Shown: positions 37,101-50,505, counted from the first letter of the stretch. The stretch: 64,000 nucleotides of DNA from Luscinia megarhynchos (GCA_034336665.1 CM067592.1:49989783-50053782), one strand, 5' to 3'. Notes: a model not told the origin generated them from the letters alone. Numbers and translations are program-made.

Positions 37101-38658
37101 ACTTCATCAGTGAGCTACAGTTCACTGAGTGTTCTTAGCCATAGTAAAAAGGGTATGACATTGCCTTATGGATGTTAAAAAATGTAATATTTTAGTGGCA
37201 ACTTTGCTCAAAGAAGGGTTTAATTCATGACTGATTTTTTATTATTGTTTTTAAAATAATTATTTATTATAATTTATTTTTATTTTTGAATTTTACATTT
37301 TGAAAAGATAAGCTGAAACTGAAAGAATAATTTACCAAATCTATAATTTTTTTGAGAACAGATACATAGGAAATTTCATTCTGTATCAGAATGATTTCCT
37401 ATTGTGAGCCTCTACTTGTTTGATAGAGTGAAAAATAATCTCCCCTGGTTTATTCATTAATGTGGGGATGAGATCTTGTGTTTCTGCTTGCAATGCAAAT
37501 AATGGCCATCAGTGTAAGAGTCTTCTCCTATTGCCATAGCAGGTGGGGAAAACCTTCCTCCGTTCTGGGGACGGCTGTTAGTAAAGAATATTGCTATTCC
37601 ACATGTTTCTGTGAAATGGAGATTCAGGATTCCTGCAGAAAGCACCCCACTGCACATGTTCACATCTTCCCCCTAGGTGGGTAGTGGCTCTGGTGCAAGC
37701 ATAACCTCCTGCATTTAGTCTCACATCCATCAAACCAGGCTTGGTGTCCATCTCTGAAGGGTTTCAATGGCAGAAAGAGACAGAAGCGCCTCTGTGTATT
37801 GGGACTACATTCTTTACCTAAGTTTACCAAAGTCTAAGGTCTTTCTTTGGGAATTATTTTCCTTCCCTGGCTGGTCACACCAGCAGGGTGACATCAGTGT
37901 GCCTACTTGGCCATTTCAGGCAGAGGAAGACAGAAGGCAAGATTGCTCTGAGGCACAGTTCTTCTTTTGAACACCTCAGTGCATCAGCTCCTGCTTAACA
38001 ACCCTGCTGTTTCTAGTTCAGATGATGAGATGTCCCAGATCCTTGTAAAAGTCAAATTTGGATGAAGACTGGACTTCAAATAATTCTGTTGTTTGGGCCA
38101 ATTGTAATACAAAATATTTATTGAAGACTTACCTTTCTTTTTCTGTGCTGTGTTTATACACATATGCTCCACGAAGCTTCAGATGCCCAAAGGTTTATGT
38201 CAAAAGCTGTTGGATTTTCCTTCTTCCTTCCTTATACTATTTGGTGCAGCCAGTAGATGCACCAGTGTTACAAAAAGACACTGTTCTTTCAGGTTTGGAA
38301 GGAAATGTTGTCATTGACAGCTTAGAGATAAACACATAGAGATAGCACATTTCCTAAAACAAACACTCAGCAAACTTATATATTGCTGTCATTTCAGTTA
38401 AGTATTTTATGAGTCAGACATCTGGTCCTCACTGGGTGCCTCTGCATAAGCTCTTTGTTCAGGAGTATGAAGCAGTCTCAAGGCTGCTTGCAAAGGCTGC
38501 AGAGCAAAGCCTTGTCTTCTCCATCTGGGAGAAAAGTATGCATGAGCTAAGGTTCTGTTCCTTAATTTTGTACAGTACAACCTACAGGAGGTTTCTCTGA
38601 GGAAATCCATATACACCTTTCTTGTTTAGATTACTATACTCTCCAAGTAATACCATGC
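34131..38658. other. Unannotated 4.5-kb stretch
   Basis: No exon or repeat recognised. Very AT-rich at about 37230-37300. Open frames are 100 codons or fewer, without domains. Confidence 0.55.
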
Positions 38659-38697
<39 letters not shown>

Positions 38698-38741
38698 AAA
38701 CAACAACAACAAAAAAACTAGCCAAAAAACCCAACAAAACA

Positions 38742-38789
<48 letters not shown>

Positions 38790-38823
38790 CAACAACAATA
38801 ACAACAACAACAACAAAACAACA
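38659..38823. repeat. Compound microsatellite (AAAAC)n - (CA)23 - (CAA)n
   Basis: An AAAAC pentamer run (from 38659) passes into CAA/A-rich sequence, then an uninterrupted (CA)23 at 38743-38788, then CAA/CAATAA units to 38823. The minus-strand Cys-Val frame over it is an artefact of the repeat. Confidence 0.95.
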
Positions 38824-40681
38824 GGAAAAACTTACTGGTAAGGGTTTTATTCAGGAATGGAAACTTTTTTTCCTAATGATTCCCCAAGTGGATTTCATGT
38901 GAGTGACCTTTCAGTGTTTTCAAGACAGAAACTAACAATGATAAGGACAACAGACTTACCCCTCCAAATTCACTGAAAGAACTGTTTTGATTCAAAACAC
39001 TTAGGCTGCATTTATAAACCACTTACTGGGGCCTGATTTCCGTTGCTTTGATGTCAATCTGCTTAGTTTGAAACTCAATGTAAATCACGTCCTCTTTCAA
39101 CCCCAGGAAACATGGGGAAGGTGCCAACAGTGAGAGGTTCTTTGTGGGCTGGTTGGGAAGAGCAGATTCTAGATCAGGATGTCTAGAGAGCTGCCTTTGG
39201 AACTACCTTCAGGCAAGCCTTAGCTCTTGCCCCATAATTTTAAATGCCCTTTAACAGGCAGAGCCCTGTGAGAGCTGAACTAAGAATCAGGATGCTCTTG
39301 TCCATGCTGCAGGTGTTTCACTGGAGAACTGTGCATAGGGAAGGAATATGCTTGCCTTGAACAATTGCAATAAGCAGCTGTTCTGCATCCAGACTGTGAA
39401 CTGACCCATGGGATATGAAACGTGGAAGGAAAAGGGGCCAGCTGAGTGACACAAGTTTCATTGAAGCCAGTAAATGGGAACAGAGCTCCAAATTGTGGAT
39501 AAAGAAGAGGTATAGATGAACATTAAACACATTGAAAGATGGGTTAAACACCTTAGCTACATGTTGGCCTGGACTGATTTCTTCATGAATATTTAATGTC
39601 ATCCTGAAATGATTACATGAAGGAGAAATTCATCCAGAATGGAGAGAAATGGGAACATTCCCAGTACCAAGGATGGTACCTAAATTTAGAAAAATTGTGG
39701 TGTTTCAGGGAGCCTGGTTTCATAACAGAGAATGAAATCCCCTAATCTCAGGAAAGCAAACAAAACTGTGGGATCAGCAGTCCTTGAGAATACTGTCTCA
39801 GACCAACATGACAACCAGAAATCCTTGCAGAGAGGACATACCAGATCATCTGATGTGCAGCCAACCTGAGGGAAGACCATTTGTTTCTCCTACACTGTGT
39901 TCTGTGTGTGGGAAATACAGCAGTGCCATTTTCCCAAGTACACATGCTTAAGCTGGGATATGTGCTTGTTATCGTGACAGTATCATCCTGTCACTAGAGC
40001 ATCTTCAGCAAACAGCTCTTCTGGTGGCCTGTAGATAAGAATGGAGACAAAAACCAAAGGAGTAGTTTTGCTGCTTCTCTTTGCTTGAATGCATTCTTGT
40101 TGATTATGCCTTCAGTAGGGCATAAAGCATTTCTGTCTCCACCTCCACTGAGAGAGAAGCAAAGCTAGCTGTGTCAATTTTTTGCTATTAGTCTCTTCCT
40201 GATGGCATGAAAGTACTTAAAATTTTACATTTTAATGACCATGCCCAGACCCCAACCCCCCTGGTGGTAATGTTTGCCAGGTTTGCCCCTCCTGTGGGAG
40301 CCCAAGATCATCCATCACATTGCAGCAATTTCCAGTCCATCCACAAACCTGATCAAAAGCCCAGGGAAGTGACCACAGTCGTGACCCCATCCTCTTAAAT
40401 ATGAATTATGGTCTTTGTTGCCATGCCACAGGTTTTCAGTACATACTCGATGGCAGATAATTGCCTTTCAGCATGTTGGGAATTTTTTACAAGTAAACAC
40501 AACAGCCAGAAATGGATTCCTCAGTAAACCACACCACTTTTCCCTTCACCTATCCTCTTCATAAGCTTTTGTGTTTGGGTGTACAAAGGACACCATTCCA
40601 GGCCATTAGGTGACTCATGATTACATTTAGTCCAGACATTAAGGAAATGAAAGCTTTTACAGGCATTATATAAGTCGCTTT
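38824..40681. other. Unannotated stretch
   Basis: Nothing recognised apart from an AP-1 consensus TGACTCA at 40611-40617. Confidence 0.55.
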
Positions 40682-40697
40682 AATATTTGCAAATATT
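40682..40697. repeat. 16-bp perfect palindrome with POU-like core
   Basis: AATATTTGCAAATATT is self-complementary. Its centre ATTTGCAAAT resembles POU/octamer-type binding sites. Flanking 40600-40830 is non-repetitive and may be regulatory. Confidence 0.9.
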
Positions 40698-43068
40698 CTT
40701 GAGTCAATAGGAGATACTGCAACTATGTCAGTTATTTATTAACTACAGACTAATGTATTACCTATTCTGTGTAAAAACTACAGCCTGTAAACCACAGACA
40801 AGTTGATAACACTTAACTTTGGATCAATATATGAACTATATTAAAAATTATCTATTTTATATCCGTTTCTATCTAATCAGATATTCTGGACAGATAACCC
40901 CTCACTGAGTTTTGTATTTAAATTCTATAAAAACTCTCACAAGCTACAGCATTAAGCATTGTCCTCTAGCATGCAGCAGCAAAAATAAAAAGCAATATAG
41001 AATAGCCCTAACCACAACAAACCAAACCCCTGCATTTATTATGAATTTAAATTCTCATGCCTCTTTGTATAGGTACATGAAAAACCTCTATAACACTCCT
41101 GCACGAACTCTACTCCCAGTTATAAGCCATTTCAAAGCTTGTAGCTGATCCAGATGCAATCTCTTTAATCCAGATGTGGGCTCCAATCAAATACATTTAG
41201 CACTTTGACAGTGCTTGATATTTCACACTTGTGATGGGGAGTGTGGGTGACCTTATTTAAGGCTCAGCTTGCTCATTTCCATGTGGACAGCACCAGCAAC
41301 ATCTGTGGGTGAAATATTGTGAGAATAAAGTGACTTAGGTAAAGAAGTTTGACCTTTTCAGGAAATGGCAGAGAGAGAGAGGGGTAATACTGGAGGACCA
41401 AAAGAGAGTGAGTACACTGGTGCCCAAAAGCACAGCATTCTATCCTGATTGATGTGATCTCGCCGTTTTGCAGTCTTTTCCTGTTGGTTCCTATTTGTGG
41501 TTTCTTATTTTTTACTTCCTTTTTTGTCTCTTAAACATGATTTTTGCTGTGTGCTTCATTTGGCATTGCACGCTGTGTGGATCTAGCACACTCGAGGGCA
41601 CTGGCTTTTTGCAAATAATCCCTACCTGCAGCAGCAACCCACTGCTTCAAAATGATGCCAAGCCCCACAAAATCAGTGCCAGTGGTTTTTTTCCTGATGC
41701 AGAAGGAAGTGCAGGATAATCATACTGTTAACATCACTGGTCTCTGTGTGCTGTCCCACCATAAATAATAGGATTGATGAGGATGTCTGAGAGTGAATAG
41801 ATAGAAGGGGGAATAAAAAGCCTGGCAGGTGAATGGAAATCCTGCAACAAACAAAGATTTTTCACTTCCAGGTATTTTTCAATACTCCTCTGACTATTCT
41901 TGAGAGTTGAAAAGTGGCTTTTCCTTGGTTTTCAAACACTACCGTTGCTACATTGTGGTGACAGCTTCTGAAAAAACTTCTGAAATTGTAATTCATTAAC
42001 GGTTCCAGCACCACTCACTGATGACTGAGGAGTTCTGAAGTAAAAATATTTATTTTTTTCTTATTCTGGCTACACTGTTTGTCAAACCTATATTCCCAAA
42101 CAGGTACTTAAGTGTAATTCAACCAGACAGAGTCCCAAGAAACACATACTCAACTCCACTTCCTGACATGCTCTGAATTGCTTTTAGCTCTGAATTTCTG
42201 TACAAATACACCTAGCAGCTAAATTAGAGGGTATAAGCTGCAGCAAATTACACAGCCTGTTTAGACTCACAGGCCAGCTCCCCATAGTTAAGGGAAGGTT
42301 TGCTTTGAAACAGTTCCAGGTTTTCTCTCCTTGGTCCAAACTTCCTTTATCAAGTGTCCCTTTCACCTTTCCATTTATTGTCTCCCTCTTCCCTTTCAGC
42401 ACCTCAGCAGCACCTCTTACATTGCTGGAGGAAGCACAGGATGTCTTCCATTTGGAAAAAAGTACAATAACAAAAAAGGCAGCCAGCTGCTTTCCTGTTC
42501 TGCTTTTTCCCTCTGTTCTCCAGCCCTCCCCATCACCCTCCTGACAAGGTGCAATTCCGTGCCTTTCTCTGGAGGTGTGTTTCTGCTGCAGCCTGTTGTG
42601 GCCCAGCAGCCCAGAGCAGGTGTGTGCACGGCGTCTGCAGCAGGTTTGCAATTGCAGGGGGCTGCTGGACAGGGCTGGTGTGACACCATCAGACCCTCAC
42701 CACGTGTGGGGGGACAAGGGAAGGCTCTCTGTTCTGGTCCAGACTCGTGCTGCAATCGCACAGCCTGGTGCAAGTCTCCTGGTGCATCCCTCGGCAGCAG
42801 AGCTTCCTCTGCTCGCTCCCCTGCCCTCAGCTAGGGGGACTGGGGACCCACCAATCCACTCTGAGTTTGCAGTAAACGTGAACCTGCTGGCTTTTCTGAG
42901 CACCCAGCAAAAAGCTGCACAGCAGAAGTACAGAAAATTGCACTAGGAGTCCAAACTTTGAAAGTTCATACTGGACATTATATGGAATTCTTACTACAGG
43001 ATGCAGTAAAAATATCTGTTTCAAATGGTCGTTAGCCAGACGTACCTCAGCAGAAATGCAGATTCCAT
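40698..43068. other. Unannotated stretch with a GC-richer segment
   Basis: At 42400-42850 the G+C and CpG content rises, and overlapping frames of 118-167 codons appear on both strands (longest 42331-42834 plus) with no recognised domain. Chance absence of stops in GC-richer DNA is the simplest reading. Confidence 0.5.
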
Positions 43069-43156
43069 TAAAAAATAAAACAAACAAACAAAAAAACACC
43101 AAACAAACAAACAAAAAAACCCCAACAACAACAAAAACAAAAAAACCACAAAAAAT
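43069..43156. repeat. A-rich low-complexity tract (CAAA)n
   Basis: Imperfect CAAA and CAA units with A runs over about 88 bases. Confidence 0.92.
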
Positions 43157-44325
43157 CCCCCTAAACCAGAAACCAGTAACGTGCAGCCTTCATAGCCCAT
43201 TCTCTTAAAATATTTTCCCCATGACCTAACGTAGAATAAAGACATATAAATAAATATCTTTATGCATATTGTAACAACGGGAACTCCTCTAGAAACAGCA
43301 GGCAAAAACCTCAGTCTCACTGGGCTTAGAGACTAAGGTAAATCTTAGGATACTTGTGTTTTTGCAGATTTCCTATGCCAGAGCTCTAAATAAAGTTATA
43401 ATTGTTGAAAGGCAATTTTCAGTATAGCCTTTTCCTATTGCTATGAGTACCTGAGGTCCAAACCAGTTGCACAATTATTTAGAGCAGCCCTAAGACATCT
43501 CAAAGTCCCATTGTTTGTACACAGAAATTTAAGAATAAGAGGCAACAAGAGAAAGAATGAAATTTTAGCAAAATTCATTTTCATTGCATTCTCCTCTAGT
43601 CAGCAGAAGAATCTTTTCTCTCTGTCTTCCGTCAAGTTATAAAGCAAGGAGACTTGAGCACAGACATCACCCCAAACTGTGGCAGCCCAGTAACTGTGGA
43701 AGAATAAAACAAAATATAAACAAAAACGAACCATTGACAGTCAAATATAAAGTTATGATCTTGAAAACGAGATGATGGAAATCTGGAAAAAAACTGAGAA
43801 ATAAAATCAGCAGATGTGGTCGCTGAATGTTAATGGTGGGAATAAATTTTGTCAGAACTGAAAGTAATGGCCTTGCTGCACATCTATCTACCGTGACTGA
43901 AAAGAGCAGTGGCACCACCAGAGTCTACACTTCACAACATGTGAGAGACACCTCCACCATTACAAAGAATCAAGGTGCGAAGTTAGCCAAAGGCTCCAAG
44001 GAATGTTCCTAACACAATGGATGTGCGCTCATGCTTGTTAATAATGCGGTTTCCACTAGATGACTGCCAAATGGTAGCACTTCACAGCTTGCTGCCAGCT
44101 CCTCACCCACACGTCGGCCTGCCACACATCTAAATGCATCCACCGAGCTTCAAAATCACAGGAATCAGCGGGATGGTGTGTGACTAGAACCAGCTGCACC
44201 CACTAAAGAGTTGCAGCAGAAAAAAAGTTGAGAAATTAATGACACGAAAGGCTAACTGCAAGTATTTTATTAGCTCTGTACCTGCAGCCACATTTCTCTC
44301 TTAAAAGTTAACCTCGTCCTTACCA
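43157..44325. other. Unannotated stretch
   Basis: No feature recognised. The last 200-300 bases may include the eroded 5' part of the LTR that follows, but I could not match them. Confidence 0.5.
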
Positions 44326-44506
44326 GAGTGCCCCTTTTCGTTACCATTATTACTTTTATTTTATTTCAATGATCAAACTGTTCTTATCTCAATCCGCAGG
44401 TTTTGCCTTTTTTCTGATTCTGCTCCCCATCCCCCAAGTGACAGCTGGCTCTAGTGAGCAAGTGACTGTGTGGTACCTAGTTGCATGCTAGGGTTAAATA
44501 TCTACA
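44326..44506 (+). mobile_element. Avian endogenous-retrovirus LTR, 3' fragment
   Basis: The order of motifs fits the 3' part of a widespread avian ERV LTR: T/A-rich 'ttattttatttcaatgatca', 'aactgttcttatctcaat' followed by a CCGCAGG step, a 'ttctgattctgctccccatc' block, a degraded 'agtgagcaag' element, 'gtgtggtacctagttgc', and the terminal 'gctagggttaaat' ending in CA near 44506. In intact members this is the R-U5 segment, used for polyadenylation and reverse-transcription strand transfer. Here it is diverged and the U3 promoter part is not identifiable, so it is a dead fragment. No internal retroviral sequence follows. Confidence 0.65.
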
Positions 44507-47500
44507 CTACCAGATGAAATTACTTTGCAATTACTTTTTAATGGCAGCCTCATAAACTGGCAGTGATGAAAGTTCATTTTCCACCGCTTTCATACGCACA
44601 GAAGTAGCTTTGCCATGTCATGGTGACCTGTTCAAATATTTCACCCACTGCTGTTTGTACATTTTTTGCTGTTAATTGAAAAATGAAATTTTGTTGCCTT
44701 GAATTTGAGGACTTCTGTTAAACTAGACTCCCTGATCACATAGAAATTTACCATGGCTGGAAGCTCTTCTAGGTGAAACATGGTATTTTGCTTCATAGAA
44801 TATCATACTCTTTCTATGGCTGCTAATTGCCAGACAAGAGTGTCCAGAAGACCTGTAAATTAAATTCTGCTTGTGGGCACACAGTCTGAACCCACTCATT
44901 TCCTCAAGGGCAGCAAACTACCCTACATATGTGTCTAATGAGATTACATAAAACTTGGTGGGCTTTGCTCAGGGGCCTTATTCTGCCTGGGTGAGGAAGA
45001 ACACGGGGCAGCAAGAGAGCTGAGGCTGAGGAAATGATGACCAGTTTGAGGAATCGACATCCTGGCGGGCCTGGGAGGTACATCAGACACTGAGGGTGTT
45101 GGCACTCCCAGGTGGCTGCTCCAGGAGACTGAGAGTGGGCTGGCAAGGAGCTACACAGCTGCGCTGCCCACTTCTGCACATCTGGGCAGGGAGACGTGCA
45201 GGGCCCCGAATTCACTTCTTTGAAGCTGACTTAAATTATAAACATGTTGGAATCTGTGCTTCTTTTTCCATGTGAGAACACAGGTCAGAAAAAAAAAACC
45301 AAAACCATGAGGGAGAGGAAAGCGAAAGGAGAGAGGATTCCCTCCCTGTTTTCTTTGTTTACTCCCATCCCCCTACTTCTAGGTTTTCAGTGTTCTTTCC
45401 TCACTTTCAGAGATAAGTGTATTTGAAAAAGAGCAAGAAATAGAAGAACAAAGATGAAAAGCAGATTTTTCTTTAAAAAAAAAAAAAAAGTTAAGCCAAA
45501 TGAAAGGTTACAGTGTCTTTTCTAAAACGGGAAAAAGGAATGTTTTCCTGAATTTGAAGTACTTTCATAAAACAAATAGTTTTGTCAAAGCTGCATTTCT
45601 CAAAAATGCTTTTGAACAAAAAGTATTCATAAACTTTAGTAGAAACACAAACTTCCATACACCCATAGCTAACATGACCTGTAGCAAGGGGGACAAATGT
45701 AGAGGAATTAGGAAGGAGCTGGACTCAGAGGAGGACCCCTAGCAAAACTTGCAACAACACCCTAAAGCCAGAGAGGACGCTGCAGGAGAGGGATCAGGAT
45801 CTGTGCTTTGGCGTGCAGCCAAAGGACCTGCCAGCAGCAGCATCTCCCTGGAAATAGAAGGGTACTGCACCTCCGTGCTCTCCTCTCTGCCGTGGAGTCA
45901 TTTGGTAATCACTGGCTGTTCTACAGGCACCAGAGGAGCACGAGTAGGTCCTGACTATTTCTTTTCTTTTAGTTGCGGATAAAGCCTGCACTCTAGTGGA
46001 TTGTCTCTATAGGAAAGGGCAATCCATTTATTAGTTTGTGGATTATAAAGGCTGAATTTCCAGAAATGCTGATCTCTGTTCCAGCTTCACCTCCCGAGGA
46101 CGTGAAGACAGCAAAGTCAAGCAGAAAAGTGCTCTAAGGCAGTCTTATCCTCACTACAAACCCAAGTTCTCCAGAGAACCTCAGAAATTCGAGGTTTTTT
46201 TGCTATGCAGTTTGAAGTTCCTTTCTGGTAAATTTCCACACTGACATTGCAAGGCTATCTCTTTAAGGGTCTGTTTTGAAACCGAGAATATTAATGTAGT
46301 CCTTTTTGTTGACTCCACAAGGCTTTGGAACAAGTTCTACACCACTCACTCGTGGAAGATTCATGTCTATACTTAATAGTAAACATGTTTAGTTTTAAAA
46401 GAACTGGAGATACTAGGAAGTAAACACACTCTTTGTTTTAGGCTTGTCCCTAAGTCCTGTGCCAAATTTAGGCTTAAAATATTTACTAATACAATAGAAA
46501 GCTGGAGACAGTCAAAGAGAATGTGTTTTAAAATCTGAATGCTTGAGGAAACTTTGTTATATTCTCTTCTCATATTGCTACATAAAACTACAAAGCTAAG
46601 CATGAATAAGGCGGAGCAAGAGCCAAATGTTGTCTTCTTTAGTATAATAGGAAATGTTTTTCTGTGAGCGCTTATTTTTTGTGCAAAAGGGGGAAGCAAC
46701 AGTACTGTTTCCATACTGTATGGGTCTCACAGGCAGAGATAAAGCCTGTTCAATCTAGCAACATTTCAACCCCGGCACAACTAAAAGACATTATGAGAAA
46801 TGCATATCTTGTTTGTTTGTTTGCTTCAGTGCATGTGATCACATTCCCTCCCTGAATGATGGGATCACTGAGGTGACTGCTTCTGTCTCCCAGCAGCTTT
46901 AAAGCCTGTCATCCATTTTCACCTGAATTAAAAAGAGGGTAGCCCTTCATTTCAGCTGGTTTGGTGGAAAGAGGCAGACTGTGGAAGCAAAAGAACTATA
47001 CTCATTCCCTCTTTAGTGGAAAAGGACCAACTCAGTCTGCCCTCTTATACTAGCCCCTCAGGCAGAGGGGAGACATCAGTGACTGGTGGTTCTGAGTATC
47101 CACATATTTGCAAAAAGCTAAGCAGAGATCAAGTTCTATTTTTCAAGAGTTTTTTTCTTCATGGAGTCATAAGGCTTATGCTTAGACTAAGGCTTTCCTG
47201 AAGACAGGTTATGCACACTACTTGTCTTTCATATCAATTTTAGTATTCTGTTCAGCATGAGTTGAGCTTGTTCTGATTGTATTTAGGCATAAAGTCAAAA
47301 TGTGCAAAGTGGAAATCTCCTGAAAGGGAGGGAACTGGCAATTAGTCCCAGTGCTTATGAGATACTTCTATCATATTGCCTCAAACTGCGATTCTGCACA
47401 TGATAACAGCAGAAGGACAAGTTGGGCGTGACCCGAAATACCAATGTTGAAAATCAGGTCAACAGGAGTTGCTGGAGATCATTCCAGACAGGTGTGGTTC

Positions 47501-48428
47501 TGTGTCAGCTGGGCATTTCTTTATGGCACCCAATTTGAATGTTATTTGGAAGTTCTCTGCTGTTATATAGCCCATATAGTTAACTATAGAATATAGCTAA
47601 TAATGTCAAATTCTTCTAATTTTTCTATGGGCTCAAAGGCTACTGTAAATTTCATTTTGAGGTGCCCCATCTTGCTTTATGACATATAAACAGCTGTATT
47701 GTAACAACTCTAATAAGGACAATCAGTAGCTTTTGTATTTATATTTGACAGATCTCTACTAAGAGTTGACACCACCAAAACTAGAGTGCCTGCTGATGAA
47801 AAAAGAGAATTGTAGCAGAAAAGGAAATGAAGGCAGCATTTAATGGATTAGATGATGCTCTGGCTACTTATGTTGTCGTCAGACTAAATACATAAGTCTG
47901 TCTTTCTTAATGATCTGGTTTGTTCCATTTAGCAGAATTTGAAAGTTCATTTGTTTTTGTAACCCAGCCTCTCTAGTATTAATTTTCTTCTGGCTCTATG
48001 GAGCATCAGAATCATTAGGCTGACAAGTGCTACTGCAGCCACCACGGGGAGTCAGGAATTCAGGAAGTGAAGTTTGGGTGTAATGTGCTTGTATCTGGCT
48101 CAGTGCAATTTCCAGTTGCTTTATGCAAAGCCAGTCATTGCTTACAATTCATCAGCTACAAAAACAGGACTTAGAGGCACAGGCAGGTCAGCGTACAAGA
48201 GACACTGTGTTGTAAGTTAGAGGGGTTGAGACTACTGACAGTCATGCTCCAGGTTCTCACCTGATAACAGAATCAGTCAGTATGTATTTTCTCATTCTAA
48301 CATATCCCATCAAGTAAATGTGACTGTTTAAGCAAGACTCTAAGACTTTTTAACCCATATTAATATTTCATATCCTTGATAACTTGGTTCAAAACAGTAA
48401 AAAGAGACAAATTTTCCAAAGCCAAAAA
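44507..48428. other. Unannotated 3.9-kb stretch
   Basis: No exon or classifiable repeat. A15 run near 45475-45489. A GC-richer patch at about 44990-45210 has a 103-codon minus frame without domains. A 14-bp perfect palindrome TATAGTTAACTATA lies at 47575-47588. Confidence 0.55.
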
Positions 48429-48690
48429 TTTTCCTTTTCCTTTTCCTTTTCCTTTTCCTTTTCCTTTTCCTTTTCCTTTTCCTTTTCCTTTTCCTTTTCC
48501 TTTTCCTTTTCCTTTTCCTTTTCCTTTTCCTTTTCCTTTTCCTTTTCCTTTTTTCCTTTTCTTTTTCTTCTTCCTCTTCCTTTTCCCCTTTTCCCCTTTT
48601 CCCCTTTTCCCCTCTTCCCCTTTTCCCCTTTTTTCCTTTTCCTTTTCCTTTTCCTTTTCCTTTTCCTTTTCCTTTTCCTTTTCCTTTTCC
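48429..48690. repeat. Compound (TTTTCC)n / (TTTTCCCC)n array
   Basis: A 262-base pure pyrimidine tract. Twenty exact TTTTCC units (48429-48548) are followed by an irregular T/C section (48549-48580), six TTTTCCCC octamers, one of them TCTTCCCC (48581-48628), TTTTTTCC, and nine exact TTTTCC units (48637-48690). All frames stay open, giving Phe/Pro- or Lys/Gly-type pseudo-proteins that are not genes. Confidence 0.97.
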
Positions 48691-50505
48691 TGCTCCCAGG
48701 TAACTCCAGCCCACAGTAAATTACTCACACCTGATGTACATGGGGGTCCTTAAAATGCATTGCCATGGTGCAGGTAGACTTCAGGTGTATGGACAACTCA
48801 CCTTTATCTTTGTTCCTCTAATATTGTTTGATAAGACCATTTTGATAACGTTTGTTTGTTTGACAATGCCATAAAACTTCCACTGGGTGATGACCCCCCA
48901 CTAGAAACTAGCAAGTTTTACAGTGCTGTTCTCAAGGATCCATCATCAAACCTGCAGAATCTTCAAAGGGGTATTCCTGCAAGCCCTCTTGGAGGCTGGA
49001 TGTCATGCAGCCCTGGGGATAGCTCAGTATTTTTGCTGAGCAGGAGAAGCTCCGGGGTGCTGGCCGCTGCTGACAGGAGGCTGGCACGTTTTGTGTGGTA
49101 ATGGACAGCAGATGGGGACGAGTGTGGGGACAGCCCTTTGTGAGGCTGCCTGGCAGCTCTGCTCCAGCAGGGCAGGGCTGGAGCAAGGCAGGGCTGGGCA
49201 TGGAGAACCGGGACTGCAAACAGGACAAGCACTGGAGGAGGATAGGTCTGCTCTCTTTCTGCTGCCCTTCCCACTATCCCCTCCATCCCTTCCTCCAGAC
49301 AGGCCAGAAGTTCCACCAGGGAACATATTACATGAAGATGGGTGTTTCCTGATAGTACCAGAGACGAGTTAATGTACAATTCTGAACAAATCCAAGATTT
49401 TAAAAAACTCTTACTTTTGTAGAAATCATAAAATTATTTTCTCCCCTGTTGTCATAAAAAAAAAGTAAAATGAAACCCCCAATAAACCATATTTTTGGTG
49501 TAAACCAGTACAATTTTTTATTTGAGCATTTAAATTTTACCACAATTTTTTGTTTTGTTTTGTTTTAGAGGTTTTGTAAGAAACACAAGCAAAAAGGATT
49601 AAATTTCAGTCAACAGCTGTTTTCTCTCAGGAAAATCTATCAGAAGTTTCAAGTCAGATCGTGGTGCTTATGGATTGTACTATTCACAGAAGTAATGGGG
49701 TGGATTAAAAATTCTTATTGATATATAATTCCATATAATTGCACCCAAAAGTTCAGGTGAAACCACAGCTATCAGCGTACTATGAGAAGAGTTTGTGGAT
49801 CTCCGAGTAATGTATTTTGTATGGTTTATATGCAGGCTTTAAACACCACAGGATATTCTCTCCCAGCCATGCAAACAATATGGTAAGGATCTTATGTCAG
49901 CTGGTACTCCAAGTATTTCTAAAATATATTATAAAATGCTATTGCAATACAAATAACAGGGAAAGTTTCCATCCAGCTGGAAGGACATGTGCTGCAACAG
50001 TTGGAGACTCTCTCCAAGCAATTCCATCTGATGAGATACGACTGCCCAAGAGGGATGTTTCCTGGACTCTTGTCTTGTAACATAATAATCAGCTACTTAT
50101 TTCCCTGAACACTGGGAAATAAAGTAGTACGGGAGGACTGGAAATGATGTTTTGACATCTGTGACCTTTAGGCCATTTTTTGTTGGTTCTGTAATTTATT
50201 ATGCAGGGCATACAAACACACTGCCACCAATCTTTGAACTTCTGTTCCAGCTCTCAAGATGCTTGTTTTAAGCACAGGATAATTCCCTATCAATCTGGCT
50301 TTCTTGGCAAATCTTGTCTCCTCTGAAAGGTAATTTTTCTCTTCCTGGAGAGAAGAAACCTTTTCCTAAAGAGTAAGAATAAAAGTTGGGTACCCGCCAC
50401 TTCATCGAGTATAACTTTTTGTAAGTCAGCACTCAGGTGTCTTGTGGCTCTGCCCAGTAGCAGTGACTCCCACAAACACATGGTATAGAGCAGGCCAGGT
50501 CACTT
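48691..50505. other. Unannotated stretch with a GC-richer segment
   Basis: At 48990-49330 the DNA is GC-richer, with a short internal duplication (ggcagggctg at 49171 and again at 49187). Frames up to 138 codons on the minus strand lack domains. Confidence 0.5.

Noticed and set aside
38582..38785. Minus-strand frame beginning with a Cys-Val repeat
   Set aside because: Translation of the (CA)23 microsatellite.
42331..42834. 167-codon plus-strand frame
   Set aside because: Lies in GC-richer DNA with a 155-codon and a 118-codon frame overlapping on the opposite strand; no domain; stop-poor composition explains it.
44781..44802. CR1-tail-like string (ttcatagaat)
   Set aside because: The adjacent sequence does not continue into CR1 3' UTR.
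48340..48753. Open frames of 111-125 codons encoding Phe-Pro, Phe-Ser, Lys-Gly and Lys-Glu repeats
   Set aside because: They are direct translations of the TTTTCC array, open in every frame because the unit contains no stop.
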